DNA of 53,489 nucleotides from Acidovorax sp. GW101-3H11 (GTDB taxonomy: Bacteria > Pseudomonadota > Gammaproteobacteria > Burkholderiales > Burkholderiaceae_C): the NCBI RefSeq assembly GCF_001633105.1, contig NZ_LUKZ01000023.1, positions 59,383 to 112,871 of the forward strand. The letters run 5' to 3'. Every line of letters starts with the position of its first letter. The stretch's first letter is position 1. Of the stretch, positions 1-7,704 are shown in pieces. Both the position numbers and the translations under genes were made by a program. The notes beneath the pieces are model-generated. The model was not told the origin of the DNA. It saw nothing but the letters and a program-made list of their open reading frames with translations, and did no database searches.

Positions 1-28
1 GGGAGTGGTGCGGGGGGAGTGGTGCGGG
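1..28. repeat. 14-bp tandem duplication at window edge
   Basis: GGGAGTGGTGCGGG occurs at 1-14 and again at 15-28 with no gap. It lies inside the truncated transposase start. Confidence 0.9.
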
Positions 29-53
29 CGTTCTTGTGCAGGGCAATCAACAT
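1..53 (-). CDS. IS481 family transposase, first 17 codons only
   Basis: Only the first 17 codons are present. The segment LHKNARTTP is characteristic of IS481 transposases, which move DNA with a DDE-type catalytic domain that is not visible here. A GGGAG ribosome-binding site sits 7 nt upstream of the ATG at 53. After TTP the reading changes to PAPLP where relatives usually continue with an AIRAE-like stretch. This coincides with an exact 14-bp direct duplication at 1-14 and 15-28, so the last bases may be an edge artefact or a real small duplication. Confidence 0.45.
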   Translation of the reverse strand, partial: MLIALHKNARTTPPAPL

Positions 54-163
54 GGCTTCACTCCCTGGATAGATTGCAAGGACTCTATCAACTCCTTCAA
101 AACAGCTCGGGCCATGAAGAGTGGATAGCGTTTAGAGTCTATGCAATCGTCCGGGATGCGACA

Positions 164-634
164 GCTAACGACCATCAGCAACTCGGGAACCCAGCATCCA
201 GCCCGATAGGACTATAGCCGTACAAACAGGCGCATCAGGCACTGGACGACCAGGCTTCCGACTGCCCTCTGGCCGAGCACGCTGAAGCAAAGTCGTCTCG
301 CGAATGCGCAGCTCACCCAGCCCACAAAGCGATTCCCAGCAACACGGGAGCAGGCTTTTCCCCAACACCCTTACCCCGCACGCATTCACGAATAAAAACA
401 ATTCCCATTTGCAATGTAAAATTAGGTTTCCGCAAGCCACAGCCCTCCCCCGGAGCCTTTTTTGAACAGGCCTCCCGGCTGCAGCCAGCACCCACCGTCT
501 TTCGATGTTTCCGGGTTGTCTGGCTTGATGAACCACTTTTTCGCCTTCTCTGTTGCAACAGCGTGCCCCGTGCCGTGGGCGGCGCTGGCGGTGGTGCGAC
601 TGCTCGACGGCCCTTGCCACCCCGCCCCCACGCC
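164..634. other. Gene-free stretch before the iron-uptake island
   Basis: No reading frame here has a credible start, ribosome-binding site or recognisable protein. Base composition is lower in GC than the genes that follow. The only signal I can support is a candidate Fur box at 391-409. The stretch may hold decayed flank of the insertion sequence. Confidence 0.6.
391..409. promoter_or_regulatory. Candidate Fur box
   Basis: Read on the minus strand this is AATGGGAATTGTTTTTATT. It agrees at 13 of 18 fixed positions with the Fur half-site arrangement AATGATAAT-N-ATTATCATT. It lies about 225 bp upstream of the PepSY gene that starts the iron-uptake island, which is where iron repression would be expected. 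The match is imperfect and was made by eye. Confidence 0.35.
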
Positions 635-1837
635 ATGCTGAGCCCCACCGCCCTGCGCCGCTGGAGCTGGACCCACAAGTGGTCCAGCCTGGTGTGCACC
701 GTCTTCATGCTGCTGCTGTGCATCACCGGCCTGCCGCTGATCTTTCACCACGAAATTGGCCACCTGCTGGGCACCGAGGTCGAGGCGCCCGCCATGCCTG
801 CCAACACACCGCGCGCCAGCCTCGACCAGGTGCTGGCCGCCGCACACGCGCTGCACCCGGACCGTGTGGTGCAGTTCGCGTCGCACGCCGAGGACGACAA
901 CAACGTGTGGTTCGTCACGCTCACGCCCACACCGGCGCCCACGGACGATTTCAAGTCGGTGGCGGTGGATGCGCGCACGGCCCAGGTGCTGGCGCAGCCT
1001 CGGTTTGACGAGGGCTTCATGCATGTGATGTTCCGCCTGCATGTGGACCTGTTTGCGGGGCTGCCGGGCAAGCTGTTTCTGGGTTTCATGGGTTTGCTGC
1101 TGCTGGTGGCCATCGTCACCGGCGTGGTGCTGTATGCGCCGTTCATGCGCAAGCTGGCGTTTGGCGAGGTGCGGCGAGATCGGTCCACGCGGGTGAAGTG
1201 GCTCGACCTGCACAACCTGCTGGGCATCGTCACGCTGGTGTGGGCGTTTGTGGTGGGTGGCACGGGCATGATCAATACGTGGGCCGACCTGCTCATCAAA
1301 TACTGGCAGTACGACCAGCTCTCGGTGTTGCTCAAGCCCTATGAAGGCCAGCCCACCGTGCCCGCCGCCGAGCGCGGCCCGCTGCAGCAGGCGCTGGAGG
1401 TGGCGCAGGCCCAGGCGCCGGGCACCAAGCTGTCGTTCATTGCGTTCCCGGGCACCGCGTTCTCCAGCCCGCACCACAACACGTTTTTCATGCGCGGCAA
1501 CGAGCCGCTCACCTCCAAGCTGCTCAAGCCCGTGCTGGTGGATGCACGCACGGCGCAGGTCACCGCGTCGCCCGCGCTGCCGTGGTACCTGACGGCGCTG
1601 CTGGTGTCGCAGCCGCTGCACTTTGGCGACTACGGCGGCATGCCGATGAAGATCCTCTGGGCGCTGCTCGACATCGCCACCATCGTGGTGCTGGGCAGCG
1701 GGCTGTATCTGTGGCTGCGCAAGGGCGTGCAGGCAGCAAGCCCCGCAACACCAGCCGCTGGCAGCACCACCGGCGGCTTTGCGGGCGGCGCATTGCCCGC
1801 ATCGGGCGCAGCGCGCACGACCGAGGGGGCCGCATGA
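635..1837 (+). CDS. PepSY-associated transmembrane protein (PiuB/FoxB-like)
   Basis: A 400-residue inner-membrane protein. Transmembrane segments are visible near residues 17-37 (after an RRWSWTHKW motif), about 150-172, about 200-220 and near the carboxyl end (ILWALLDIATIVVLGSGLYLW), with a periplasmic PepSY region between the first two. Members of this family next to TonB receptors are linked to iron uptake; FoxB of Pseudomonas aeruginosa acts as a siderophore reductase. Conserved histidines (THKW, LIFHHE, DLHNLLG) could bind haem or iron. The start at 635 is chosen over an upstream ATG at 563 because the extra 24 residues are low-complexity and precede the normal family start. The stop overlaps the next start, so the two are probably translationally coupled. 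Confidence 0.85.
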   Translation: MLSPTALRRWSWTHKWSSLVCTVFMLLLCITGLPLIFHHEIGHLLGTEVEAPAMPANTPRASLDQVLAAAHALHPDRVVQFASHAEDDNNVWFVTLTPTPAPTDDFKSVAVDARTAQVLAQPRFDEGFMHVMFRLHVDLFAGLPGKLFLGFMGLLLLVAIVTGVVLYAPFMRKLAFGEVRRDRSTRVKWLDLHNLLGIVTLVWAFVVGGTGMINTWADLLIKYWQYDQLSVLLKPYEGQPTVPAAERGPLQQALEVAQAQAPGTKLSFIAFPGTAFSSPHHNTFFMRGNEPLTSKLLKPVLVDARTAQVTASPALPWYLTALLVSQPLHFGDYGGMPMKILWALLDIATIVVLGSGLYLWLRKGVQAASPATPAAGSTTGGFAGGALPASGAARTTEGAA

Positions 1838-2064
1838 AAAAGCACAGCCCTTTCTGGACCCTGTGGGGCGGGCCCATCGTGATGGGCGTGCTCACCACCA
1901 CCGGGCTGCTCACGGCCCTGGTGTCTGACACCTGGGGCGACTGGTGGTCGTGGGTGGCGCTGGGTGTGCCGGTGGCGGTGATGGGCTGGTACAGCTGGCC
2001 CCGCACATCCGCTGCAACAACCGCAGCCGATGCTTCCGGCACGTCTTCCTCCGCACCGCGCTGA
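1834..2064 (+). CDS. Small two-helix membrane protein of the iron-uptake operon
   Basis: A 76-residue protein starting ATGA over the stop of the PepSY gene, with GAGGGGG upstream as ribosome-binding site. Two hydrophobic segments (IVMGVLTTTGLLTALV and WWSWVALGVPVAVMGWY) are followed by a short Ala/Thr/Ser tail. I cannot assign a family. Small membrane proteins between a PepSY protein and a TonB receptor recur in siderophore operons, so a helper role for the PepSY partner is an inference from position only. Confidence 0.75.
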   Translation: MKKHSPFWTLWGGPIVMGVLTTTGLLTALVSDTWGDWWSWVALGVPVAVMGWYSWPRTSAATTAADASGTSSSAPR

Positions 2065-2092
2065 GTTCCTTGTTTCTTTGATCCCCTCCCCC

Positions 2093-4342
2093 ATGCGTTC
2101 CGCACCATCCCCATACACCGCCCCGCTGATGCGCCCTTCGTTTTCAGCCACCCCTGTCGCACTGGCTGCGGCCGTGGTGGTGCTGGCCCTGGCCGCACCT
2201 GCGCTGTATGCGCAGCAGGCACCAGCCCCCACCACGGTGGGCGAGGCCAAGACCCTGTCCACCGTGACCGTGAACGCCAGTGCCGATGCATCGGCCCAGG
2301 GCCTGTCGCCCGCCTACCCCGGCGGCCAGGTGGCGCGCGGGGGCCGTGCGGGCGTGCTGGGCACGCGCGATGCGATGGAGACGCCGTTCTCCATCACCAG
2401 CTACACCAACGAGCTGATCCAGGACCGCCACGCGCGCAGCGTGGGCGATGTGCTGCAGAACGACCCTACGGTGCGCGTGGCACGCGGCTTTGGCAATTTT
2501 CAGGAGTCGTACTTCATTCGCGGCTTCCTGCTCGGGTCGGACGACACGGCCTACAACGGCCTGTACAGCCTGCTGCCGCGCCAGTACATCGCCACCGAGC
2601 TGTTCGAGCGCGTGGAAGTGCTGCGCGGCGCCTCGGCCTTCTTGAACGGTGCCAGCCCCAACGGCGGCGGCATTGGCGGCAGCATCAACCTGCTGCCCAA
2701 GCGCGCGCCCAACGAGCCTTTGAACCGCGTGACCTTTGGCGTGGCCAGCGGCGGCCAGACGCAGCTAGCGGCCGATGTGGCCCGCCGCTTCGGGCCCGAT
2801 GGCAACACCGGCGTCCGCGTGAATGCTGCCACCCACAGCGGCGGCACCGGCGTGGACGATGAAGACGTGAAACTGGGCCTGGTGGCCGTGGGCCTGGACT
2901 GGCGCAGCCGCGACGTGCGCCTGTCGGGCGACATCGGCTGGCAAGACCACAAGCTGCGCAACACCCGCACCAACGTGACGCTGGCCGCCACCGCGACGCA
3001 GGTGCCCACCGCACCCGACAACGCCACCAACTTTGCGCAGCCCTGGACCTATTCCAACGAACGCGACACCTTTGGCACGCTGCGCGGCGAGTGGGACATC
3101 ACGCCCCACATGACCGGCTGGGCGGCTGCGGGCGCGCGCCGGGGCACCGAGGCGAATTCGCTGGCCAACCTCACGGTGGCCAACAGCAGCACCGGCGCAG
3201 GCACCACCTACCGTTTTGACAACACCCGCAAGGACAGCGTGAACACCGGCGAGCTGGGCCTGCGTGGCACGCTCCAGACTGGCAGCGTGGGGCACGAATG
3301 GGTGGTGGTGGCGTCGCACTTCAGCGCCGACAAGAAGAACGCGTATGCCATGGACTTTGGCAACACGCAGGCCACCAACCTCTACCGCCCCGTGGTTTCG
3401 GCCCTGCCCGCGCTGAGCGCCAACACCCTCCGGGGCGGCAACCTGGCCGACCCGCGCATCACCGGCAGCACGCGCCTGACCAGCCTGGCGCTGGGCGACA
3501 CGATGTCGCTGCTCGACAACCGCCTGCTGCTCACCGTGGGCCTGCGCCACCAGTCGCTGGAGATTGCCAACTACGCCTACGGCACGGCCGTGCAGACCGA
3601 CCGCTACGACCAGAGCCGCACCAGCCCGCTGCTGGCCGCCGTCTACAAGCTGGACAAGAGCCTGTCGGTGTATGCCAACTATGTGGAAGGCCTGAGCCAG
3701 GGCCAGACCGCGCCCAGCACCGCCGCCAACCGGGGCGAGATGCTGGCGCCCTATGTCTCCAAACAAAAGGAAGTGGGCGTGAAGTTTGACGGCGGCCGCG
3801 TGGGCGGCAGCGTGGCGCTGTTCTCTACCACCAAGCCACGCGCCTACGTAGGCAGCGACAACCTTTTTGGCAGCAGCGGCAAGGACCGCCACCAGGGCAT
3901 CGAGCTGGCCGTGCAGGGCGAGGCCACCAAGGGCCTGCGCCTGCTGGGCGGCCTGACCTGGCTGGATGCCAAGCAGCTCGCCACCGGTGCCGCCAGCACC
4001 GACGGCCGCCGCGTGATTGGCGTGCCCAAGCTGCAGGCCAATGTGGGTGCCGAATGGGATGTGCCCGGCGTGAGCGGCCTGGCCGTGGACGGGCGCCTGG
4101 TGCACACCGGCGCGGTCTATGCCAACGCCACCAACACGCTGCGCGTGCCCGGCTGGAACCGCCTGGACCTGGGCGTGCGTTACCTCACCGAGGTGCAGGG
4201 CCGCCTGGTCACGCTGCGCGCCCGGGTGGACAACGCGACCAACCGCAACTACTGGGCGTCGTCGGGCGGCTACCCCGGCGCGGGCTACCTGGTGGTGGGC
4301 GCGCCACGCACCTTCTCTTTGAGCGCCAGCGTCGATTTCTGA
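2093..4342 (+). CDS. TonB-dependent siderophore receptor 1
   Basis: A 749-residue outer-membrane receptor for an Fe-siderophore or similar metallophore. A signal peptide ends near residue 40 (PALYA|QQ). If the ATG at 2129 is used instead, the signal is a more typical 28 residues. A plug domain of roughly residues 85-210 carries ETPFSITSYTNELIQDR and the FERVEVLRGASAFLNG motif. A long beta-barrel ends in SLSASVDF with the terminal phenylalanine expected for BAM recognition. It lies 28 nt after the small membrane protein, so probably in the same transcript as the PepSY gene. No sigma/anti-sigma pair is adjacent and the barrel lacks a FecA-like signalling extension. The ligand cannot be read from sequence. 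Confidence 0.92.
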   Translation: MRSAPSPYTAPLMRPSFSATPVALAAAVVVLALAAPALYAQQAPAPTTVGEAKTLSTVTVNASADASAQGLSPAYPGGQVARGGRAGVLGTRDAMETPFSITSYTNELIQDRHARSVGDVLQNDPTVRVARGFGNFQESYFIRGFLLGSDDTAYNGLYSLLPRQYIATELFERVEVLRGASAFLNGASPNGGGIGGSINLLPKRAPNEPLNRVTFGVASGGQTQLAADVARRFGPDGNTGVRVNAATHSGGTGVDDEDVKLGLVAVGLDWRSRDVRLSGDIGWQDHKLRNTRTNVTLAATATQVPTAPDNATNFAQPWTYSNERDTFGTLRGEWDITPHMTGWAAAGARRGTEANSLANLTVANSSTGAGTTYRFDNTRKDSVNTGELGLRGTLQTGSVGHEWVVVASHFSADKKNAYAMDFGNTQATNLYRPVVSALPALSANTLRGGNLADPRITGSTRLTSLALGDTMSLLDNRLLLTVGLRHQSLEIANYAYGTAVQTDRYDQSRTSPLLAAVYKLDKSLSVYANYVEGLSQGQTAPSTAANRGEMLAPYVSKQKEVGVKFDGGRVGGSVALFSTTKPRAYVGSDNLFGSSGKDRHQGIELAVQGEATKGLRLLGGLTWLDAKQLATGAASTDGRRVIGVPKLQANVGAEWDVPGVSGLAVDGRLVHTGAVYANATNTLRVPGWNRLDLGVRYLTEVQGRLVTLRARVDNATNRNYWASSGGYPGAGYLVVGAPRTFSLSASVDF

Positions 4343-4348
4343 CGCACC

Positions 4349-4378
4349 CCGGGCGGCGCCGTTCAGCCAGCCGCCCGG
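4349..4378 (+). terminator. GC-rich hairpin after receptor 1
   Basis: CCGGGCGGC pairs with GCCGCCCGG across a 12-nt loop, 6 nt after the receptor stop. There is no U-tract, so it may be a 3'-end stabiliser rather than an intrinsic terminator. Confidence 0.35.
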
Positions 4379-4516
4379 CCCCCAGCCACCCAGCGCCAGA
4401 CCACCGGGCGCAGGCAGCCAACTTCTTTGGCACAGGGATTGCGCCTGGCCCCGCAGGGGCCGGGCACGCCCTGCGCACGCACATTTTTTTGTTGAAACCA
4501 CCGAAAGGAAACTGCC

Positions 4517-5257
4517 ATGCCATCGTCCCTGCGCCTCCAGGCCCCGCTGCTCGCCACCCTGATTGCCTGCGCGTCCCTCACCGCCATCACCAGCGCCCAC
4601 GCCCACCAGGTGTGGCTGGAAAACGCGGGCGGCCAGGCCCGCCTGCACTTTGGCGAGTTCAACGAGAACCTGCGCGAGTCCTCGCCCGGCTCGCTCGACA
4701 AGTTCCTGGGTGCGCCCGCACTCGACCAGCGCAGCGCAGCAGGCACGCAGCGCCTGGAAGGCAAGCTGGGCAAGGACGCCTTCAGCTACACCACGCAGGC
4801 CGATGCACAGGCGCTGTTTGCCACGGCCAGCTACCCGCTGATCGACCGCAGCAAGCGCAACCAGCCCGCCATGCTGTGGGTGCCCGCTGCGCGCTGGGTG
4901 GCCAACGCGGGCCAGGCGGCCGAGGCCAACACCAAGGCCCTGGACCTGGTGCCCACCGGCAAGCCCGGTGAGTTCAAGGTGGTGTTCAACGGCGCGCCCC
5001 TGCCCAAGGTGCAGGTGGAGATGGTGGCGCCCTCGGGCTGGTCGCGCGGTGAGCAAAGCGGTGACGACGGCACGGTGACCTTTGCCCTGCCCTGGAAGGG
5101 CCAGTACGTGGCCGAGGTCAAGCACAGCGACAAGACTGCCGGTGAAGCCCAGGGCAAGCCTTATGGCGAAGCCAGCTACGTGACCACGCTGAGCTTTGTG
5201 CAAAAGGACGGCATGGCATCGCCCGCGCTGCCCGAGCCCCCCGCCAAGGGCCACTGA
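4517..5257 (+). CDS. DUF4198 periplasmic protein
   Basis: A 246-residue exported protein. A signal peptide of about 29 residues ends in SAHA before HQVWLEN; the mature protein would begin with histidine, and DUF4198 proteins commonly show this. Body motifs such as FNGAPLPKVQVEMVAPSGW and the final GQYVAEVKHSD fit the Ig-like DUF4198 fold. Family members are often encoded beside TonB receptors and nickel or cobalt transporters, so metal capture in the periplasm is a reasonable inference. The ribosome-binding site is GAAAGGAAA, 7 nt before the ATG. It lies between receptors 1 and 2 in the same orientation. Confidence 0.85.
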   Translation: MPSSLRLQAPLLATLIACASLTAITSAHAHQVWLENAGGQARLHFGEFNENLRESSPGSLDKFLGAPALDQRSAAGTQRLEGKLGKDAFSYTTQADAQALFATASYPLIDRSKRNQPAMLWVPAARWVANAGQAAEANTKALDLVPTGKPGEFKVVFNGAPLPKVQVEMVAPSGWSRGEQSGDDGTVTFALPWKGQYVAEVKHSDKTAGEAQGKPYGEASYVTTLSFVQKDGMASPALPEPPAKGH

Positions 5258-5264
5258 TCGCGGG

Positions 5265-5283
5265 GCCGCAGCGCTGCTGCGGC
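5265..5283 (+). terminator. GC-rich hairpin after the DUF4198 gene
   Basis: GCCGCAGC and GCTGCGGC form a perfect 8-bp stem with a 3-nt loop, 8 nt after the stop. No U-tract follows. Confidence 0.35.
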
Positions 5284-5383
5284 GCCACCCCCCCCGCCCC
5301 TGGGTGCACACCACCCCGCCCCTCACCCGTGCAGCGCCGCCGCGCCACGGGTTTTTTGCGGCTGTGCCATTCGGTTTTATGAA

Positions 5384-5439
5384 CAAAAAGGCCCTTTGCG
5401 CGCACTGCATAACGGCTTTAAGCTACCAAATTAATAGCA
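5384..5439 (+). repeat. 56-bp dispersed repeat, copy a
   Basis: It carries the family landmarks: CAAAAAGG at the left, GCGCGC in the middle, and AGCTACCAAATTAATAGCA at the right. It ends one base before the ATG of receptor 2 and so occupies the place where the ribosome-binding site should be. Confidence 0.6.
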
Positions 5440-5440
5440 T

Positions 5441-7573
5441 ATGATCCACCACCACCTTCTGCGCACCGCCATCGCCCAGGCCGTGCTGCTGGCCCTGCAC
5501 GGGGCCGCCCAGGCCCAGACGGGCACCGCCGACAACACCGCTCCAGCCCCCACTGCCAATGCGCCTTCGTTGCGCCAGGTGGATGTGGTGGACTCCACCG
5601 CAGGCGCAGCCGCCACACCCGCACGCCGCGCGCAAAGCAGCTCGCGCCTGGGCCTGTCGGTGCTGGAGACGCCGCGCTCGGTCAGCGTGATCGACGGCGC
5701 GCTGCTGGAGCAGCAGATGGCCACCACCGAACGCGACGTGCTGCGCAACGCCTCGGGCGTGTCGGCGCGCACCGAGTACTACGGCTCGTATTCGCAGTTC
5801 GCCATCCGGGGGCTGTGGGCCAACAACATCAACAACTACCTGCGCGACGGCGCCAAGTTTTCGCACCTGCTGGACCCACCGCTGTTCAACATCGACCGCG
5901 TGGAAGTCATCAAGGGCCCTGCTGCGCTGGAGTTTGGCCAGGTCGCGCCCGGCGGCCTGATCAACTACGTGAGCAAGCGGCCCCAGGCTGAGGCCCTGCG
6001 CACGGTGAAGATCGGCGCAGGCAGCCATGGCTGGCGCAGTGCCGAATTTGACCTGACCGGCCCCCTCAATGCCGATGGCACGCTGCGCTACCGCCTGGAC
6101 GGCGGCGCCAGCCGGGGCGGCAGTTTTGTGGATGGCAACACACCGCGCAAGCAGGGCGTGGCGGGCAGCCTGGAGTGGCAGATCACACCGGACACCGTCT
6201 GGCGCGCGCAGGCCGAAACCCAGAGCAGCGAGGGCGTATCGACCGTGGGCCTGGCCGTGCCCGACCCCAAGAACCCACGCAGCGCCGATGTGCTGCCCGT
6301 GGGTGCGTTCTATGGCGAGCGCTGGCTCAACACCGAGGGGAGCCTGCGCTTTTACTCCACCGAGCTGCAGCACCGCTTCGCCAACGGCATCGAAGGCCGC
6401 GTTCACCTCTCGCGCAACGAAACCCACCGCAACGTGAACCTGCCCTCGCCCATGGGCCCCGTCACCAATGGCAAGGTGGCGCGCGGCTACTGGCTGGCGC
6501 CGGGGCAGGAATACACCGCCGACACCGCGCTGGCCGAACTGCGCGCCAAGGTGCAGACCGGAGCCGTGCAGCACCAGCTGCTGGCGGGCCTGGACTGGCG
6601 CGCCAATGCAGGCGTCTACGGCGCAGTCACCCGGGGCAACCTGGGCACCATCGACCTCTACAACCCCATCGCGGGCCTGGTGCCGCCCGTGGCTTCCACG
6701 GGTGTAACCCGGCTGTCCACGGATGCACGCAACACCGGCCTGTTTGTGCAGGACCGCCTGACGCTGGGCGACTTCGGCCTGCTGCTGGGCCTGCGCCACG
6801 ACCGTTTCAAGGACGCCTACACCGCCCCCGTCACCGACCTGAGCAAGACCCAGCCCAGCGCCGCACTGACCTGGCAGCCGCGCCCGGGCAGCATGGTCTA
6901 CGCCAGCCACGCGCGCTCGTTCCAGGCCAACTCGGGCACGCTGGTGTGGGGCGCGCAGTCGGCCCCGCCTTCGGAGGGCAAGCAGCTGGAAGTGGGCTGG
7001 AAGCAGGAATGGCTGGACCAGCGCCTGATGACCACCGTGTCGGCCTTTGACCTGGAGTTCACCAACGCCCCCGCCAACGACCCCGCACATCCGGGCTACT
7101 CGGTGCTCACGGCACGCCAGCGCATCAAGGGCATCGAGCTGGAGCTGCAAGGCCGCATCACCCCCAGCTGGACAGTGACGGCCAATGCGAGCTTCCACGA
7201 CCCCAAGGTGCTGTCCGACACCACGGCCGGTGCCAACGTGGGCAACCGCGTGGGGTTGGCCACACGCCGCACCGCATCGCTGTGGACGCAGTACCGCCTG
7301 CCCCAGCTGCCCGGCCTGTGGGTGGGTGGCGGCCTGGTGCACCAGGGCGACAAGTTCACCGCCAACGACAACCTGTGGCGCCTGCCCGGCTACACCGTGG
7401 TGGACCTGGCCGTGGGCTACCAGTTTGCGGGTGGCGTGCGGGTACAGGCCAATCTGAAGAACGTGGGCAATCGCCGCTACTACCTGGACGGATCGTCCAC
7501 CGCCGCAGGCTTTGCCGCTGTGGTGCCGGGCACGCCCCGCAGCCTGCAGGTGTCGCTGGACTACACGTTCTGA
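5441..7573 (+). CDS. TonB-dependent siderophore receptor 2
   Basis: A 710-residue outer-membrane receptor. The signal peptide ends LALHGAAQAQ. The plug domain runs from about residue 60 (LSVLETPRSVSVIDGALLEQ) through FNIDRVEVIKGPAALEFGQ. The barrel ends LQVSLDYTF. The start at 5441 is supported by the matching signal peptide of receptor 3 (RTAIAQAVLLALHGAAQAQ against RTAIAHAALLALCGAAHAQ), although no Shine-Dalgarno sequence is visible because a 56-bp repeat abuts the ATG. Receptors 2 and 3 probably arose by an old duplication, since similarity is strongest in the signal peptide and plug. The substrate is unknown; hydroxamate-type siderophores are a common guess for this receptor class. Confidence 0.92.
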   Translation: MIHHHLLRTAIAQAVLLALHGAAQAQTGTADNTAPAPTANAPSLRQVDVVDSTAGAAATPARRAQSSSRLGLSVLETPRSVSVIDGALLEQQMATTERDVLRNASGVSARTEYYGSYSQFAIRGLWANNINNYLRDGAKFSHLLDPPLFNIDRVEVIKGPAALEFGQVAPGGLINYVSKRPQAEALRTVKIGAGSHGWRSAEFDLTGPLNADGTLRYRLDGGASRGGSFVDGNTPRKQGVAGSLEWQITPDTVWRAQAETQSSEGVSTVGLAVPDPKNPRSADVLPVGAFYGERWLNTEGSLRFYSTELQHRFANGIEGRVHLSRNETHRNVNLPSPMGPVTNGKVARGYWLAPGQEYTADTALAELRAKVQTGAVQHQLLAGLDWRANAGVYGAVTRGNLGTIDLYNPIAGLVPPVASTGVTRLSTDARNTGLFVQDRLTLGDFGLLLGLRHDRFKDAYTAPVTDLSKTQPSAALTWQPRPGSMVYASHARSFQANSGTLVWGAQSAPPSEGKQLEVGWKQEWLDQRLMTTVSAFDLEFTNAPANDPAHPGYSVLTARQRIKGIELELQGRITPSWTVTANASFHDPKVLSDTTAGANVGNRVGLATRRTASLWTQYRLPQLPGLWVGGGLVHQGDKFTANDNLWRLPGYTVVDLAVGYQFAGGVRVQANLKNVGNRRYYLDGSSTAAGFAAVVPGTPRSLQVSLDYTF

Positions 7574-7574
7574 A

Positions 7575-7599
7575 GACGGGCGCCCAGGCGGCGCCTGTC
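7575..7599 (+). terminator. GC-rich hairpin after receptor 2
   Basis: GACGGGCGCC pairs with GGCGCCTGTC (one G-U) around a 5-nt loop, directly after the stop codon. No U-tract follows. Confidence 0.3.
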
Positions 7600-7704
7600 C
7601 CCTCGCCAGCCCACGGCCCCAAAGCCATACACGCCAGGCGCGCCACGCGCCGTGCCTGGCCTTCGGGCCCGTACCCTTTTTTCAACCATCGGAGAAACAG
7701 CACC

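Larger units (their letters stand above)
1..163 (-). mobile_element. Partial IS481-type insertion sequence at window edge
   Basis: On the minus strand a start codon at 53 begins MLIALHKNARTTP, which closely resembles the amino terminus of IS481-family transposases as I remember them. The proposed outer end at 163 is a guess: the minus strand reads TGTCGCATCCCGG there, and IS481 elements commonly begin with TGT. Between end and gene lies an inverted repeat, 72-87 against 133-148, matching at 14 of 16 positions. The rest of the element is off the left edge. Insertion-sequence boundaries often coincide with assembly breaks. Confidence 0.45.

Noticed and set aside
422..1621. 399-codon minus-strand frame opposite the PepSY gene
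   Set aside because: Arg/His/Gln-rich antisense composition without domain or ribosome-binding site.
2765..5410. 881-codon open frame on the minus strand
   Set aside because: It lies opposite receptor 1 and the DUF4198 gene, is Gly/His/Arg-rich as expected from GC-rich antisense frames, and has no recognisable domain.
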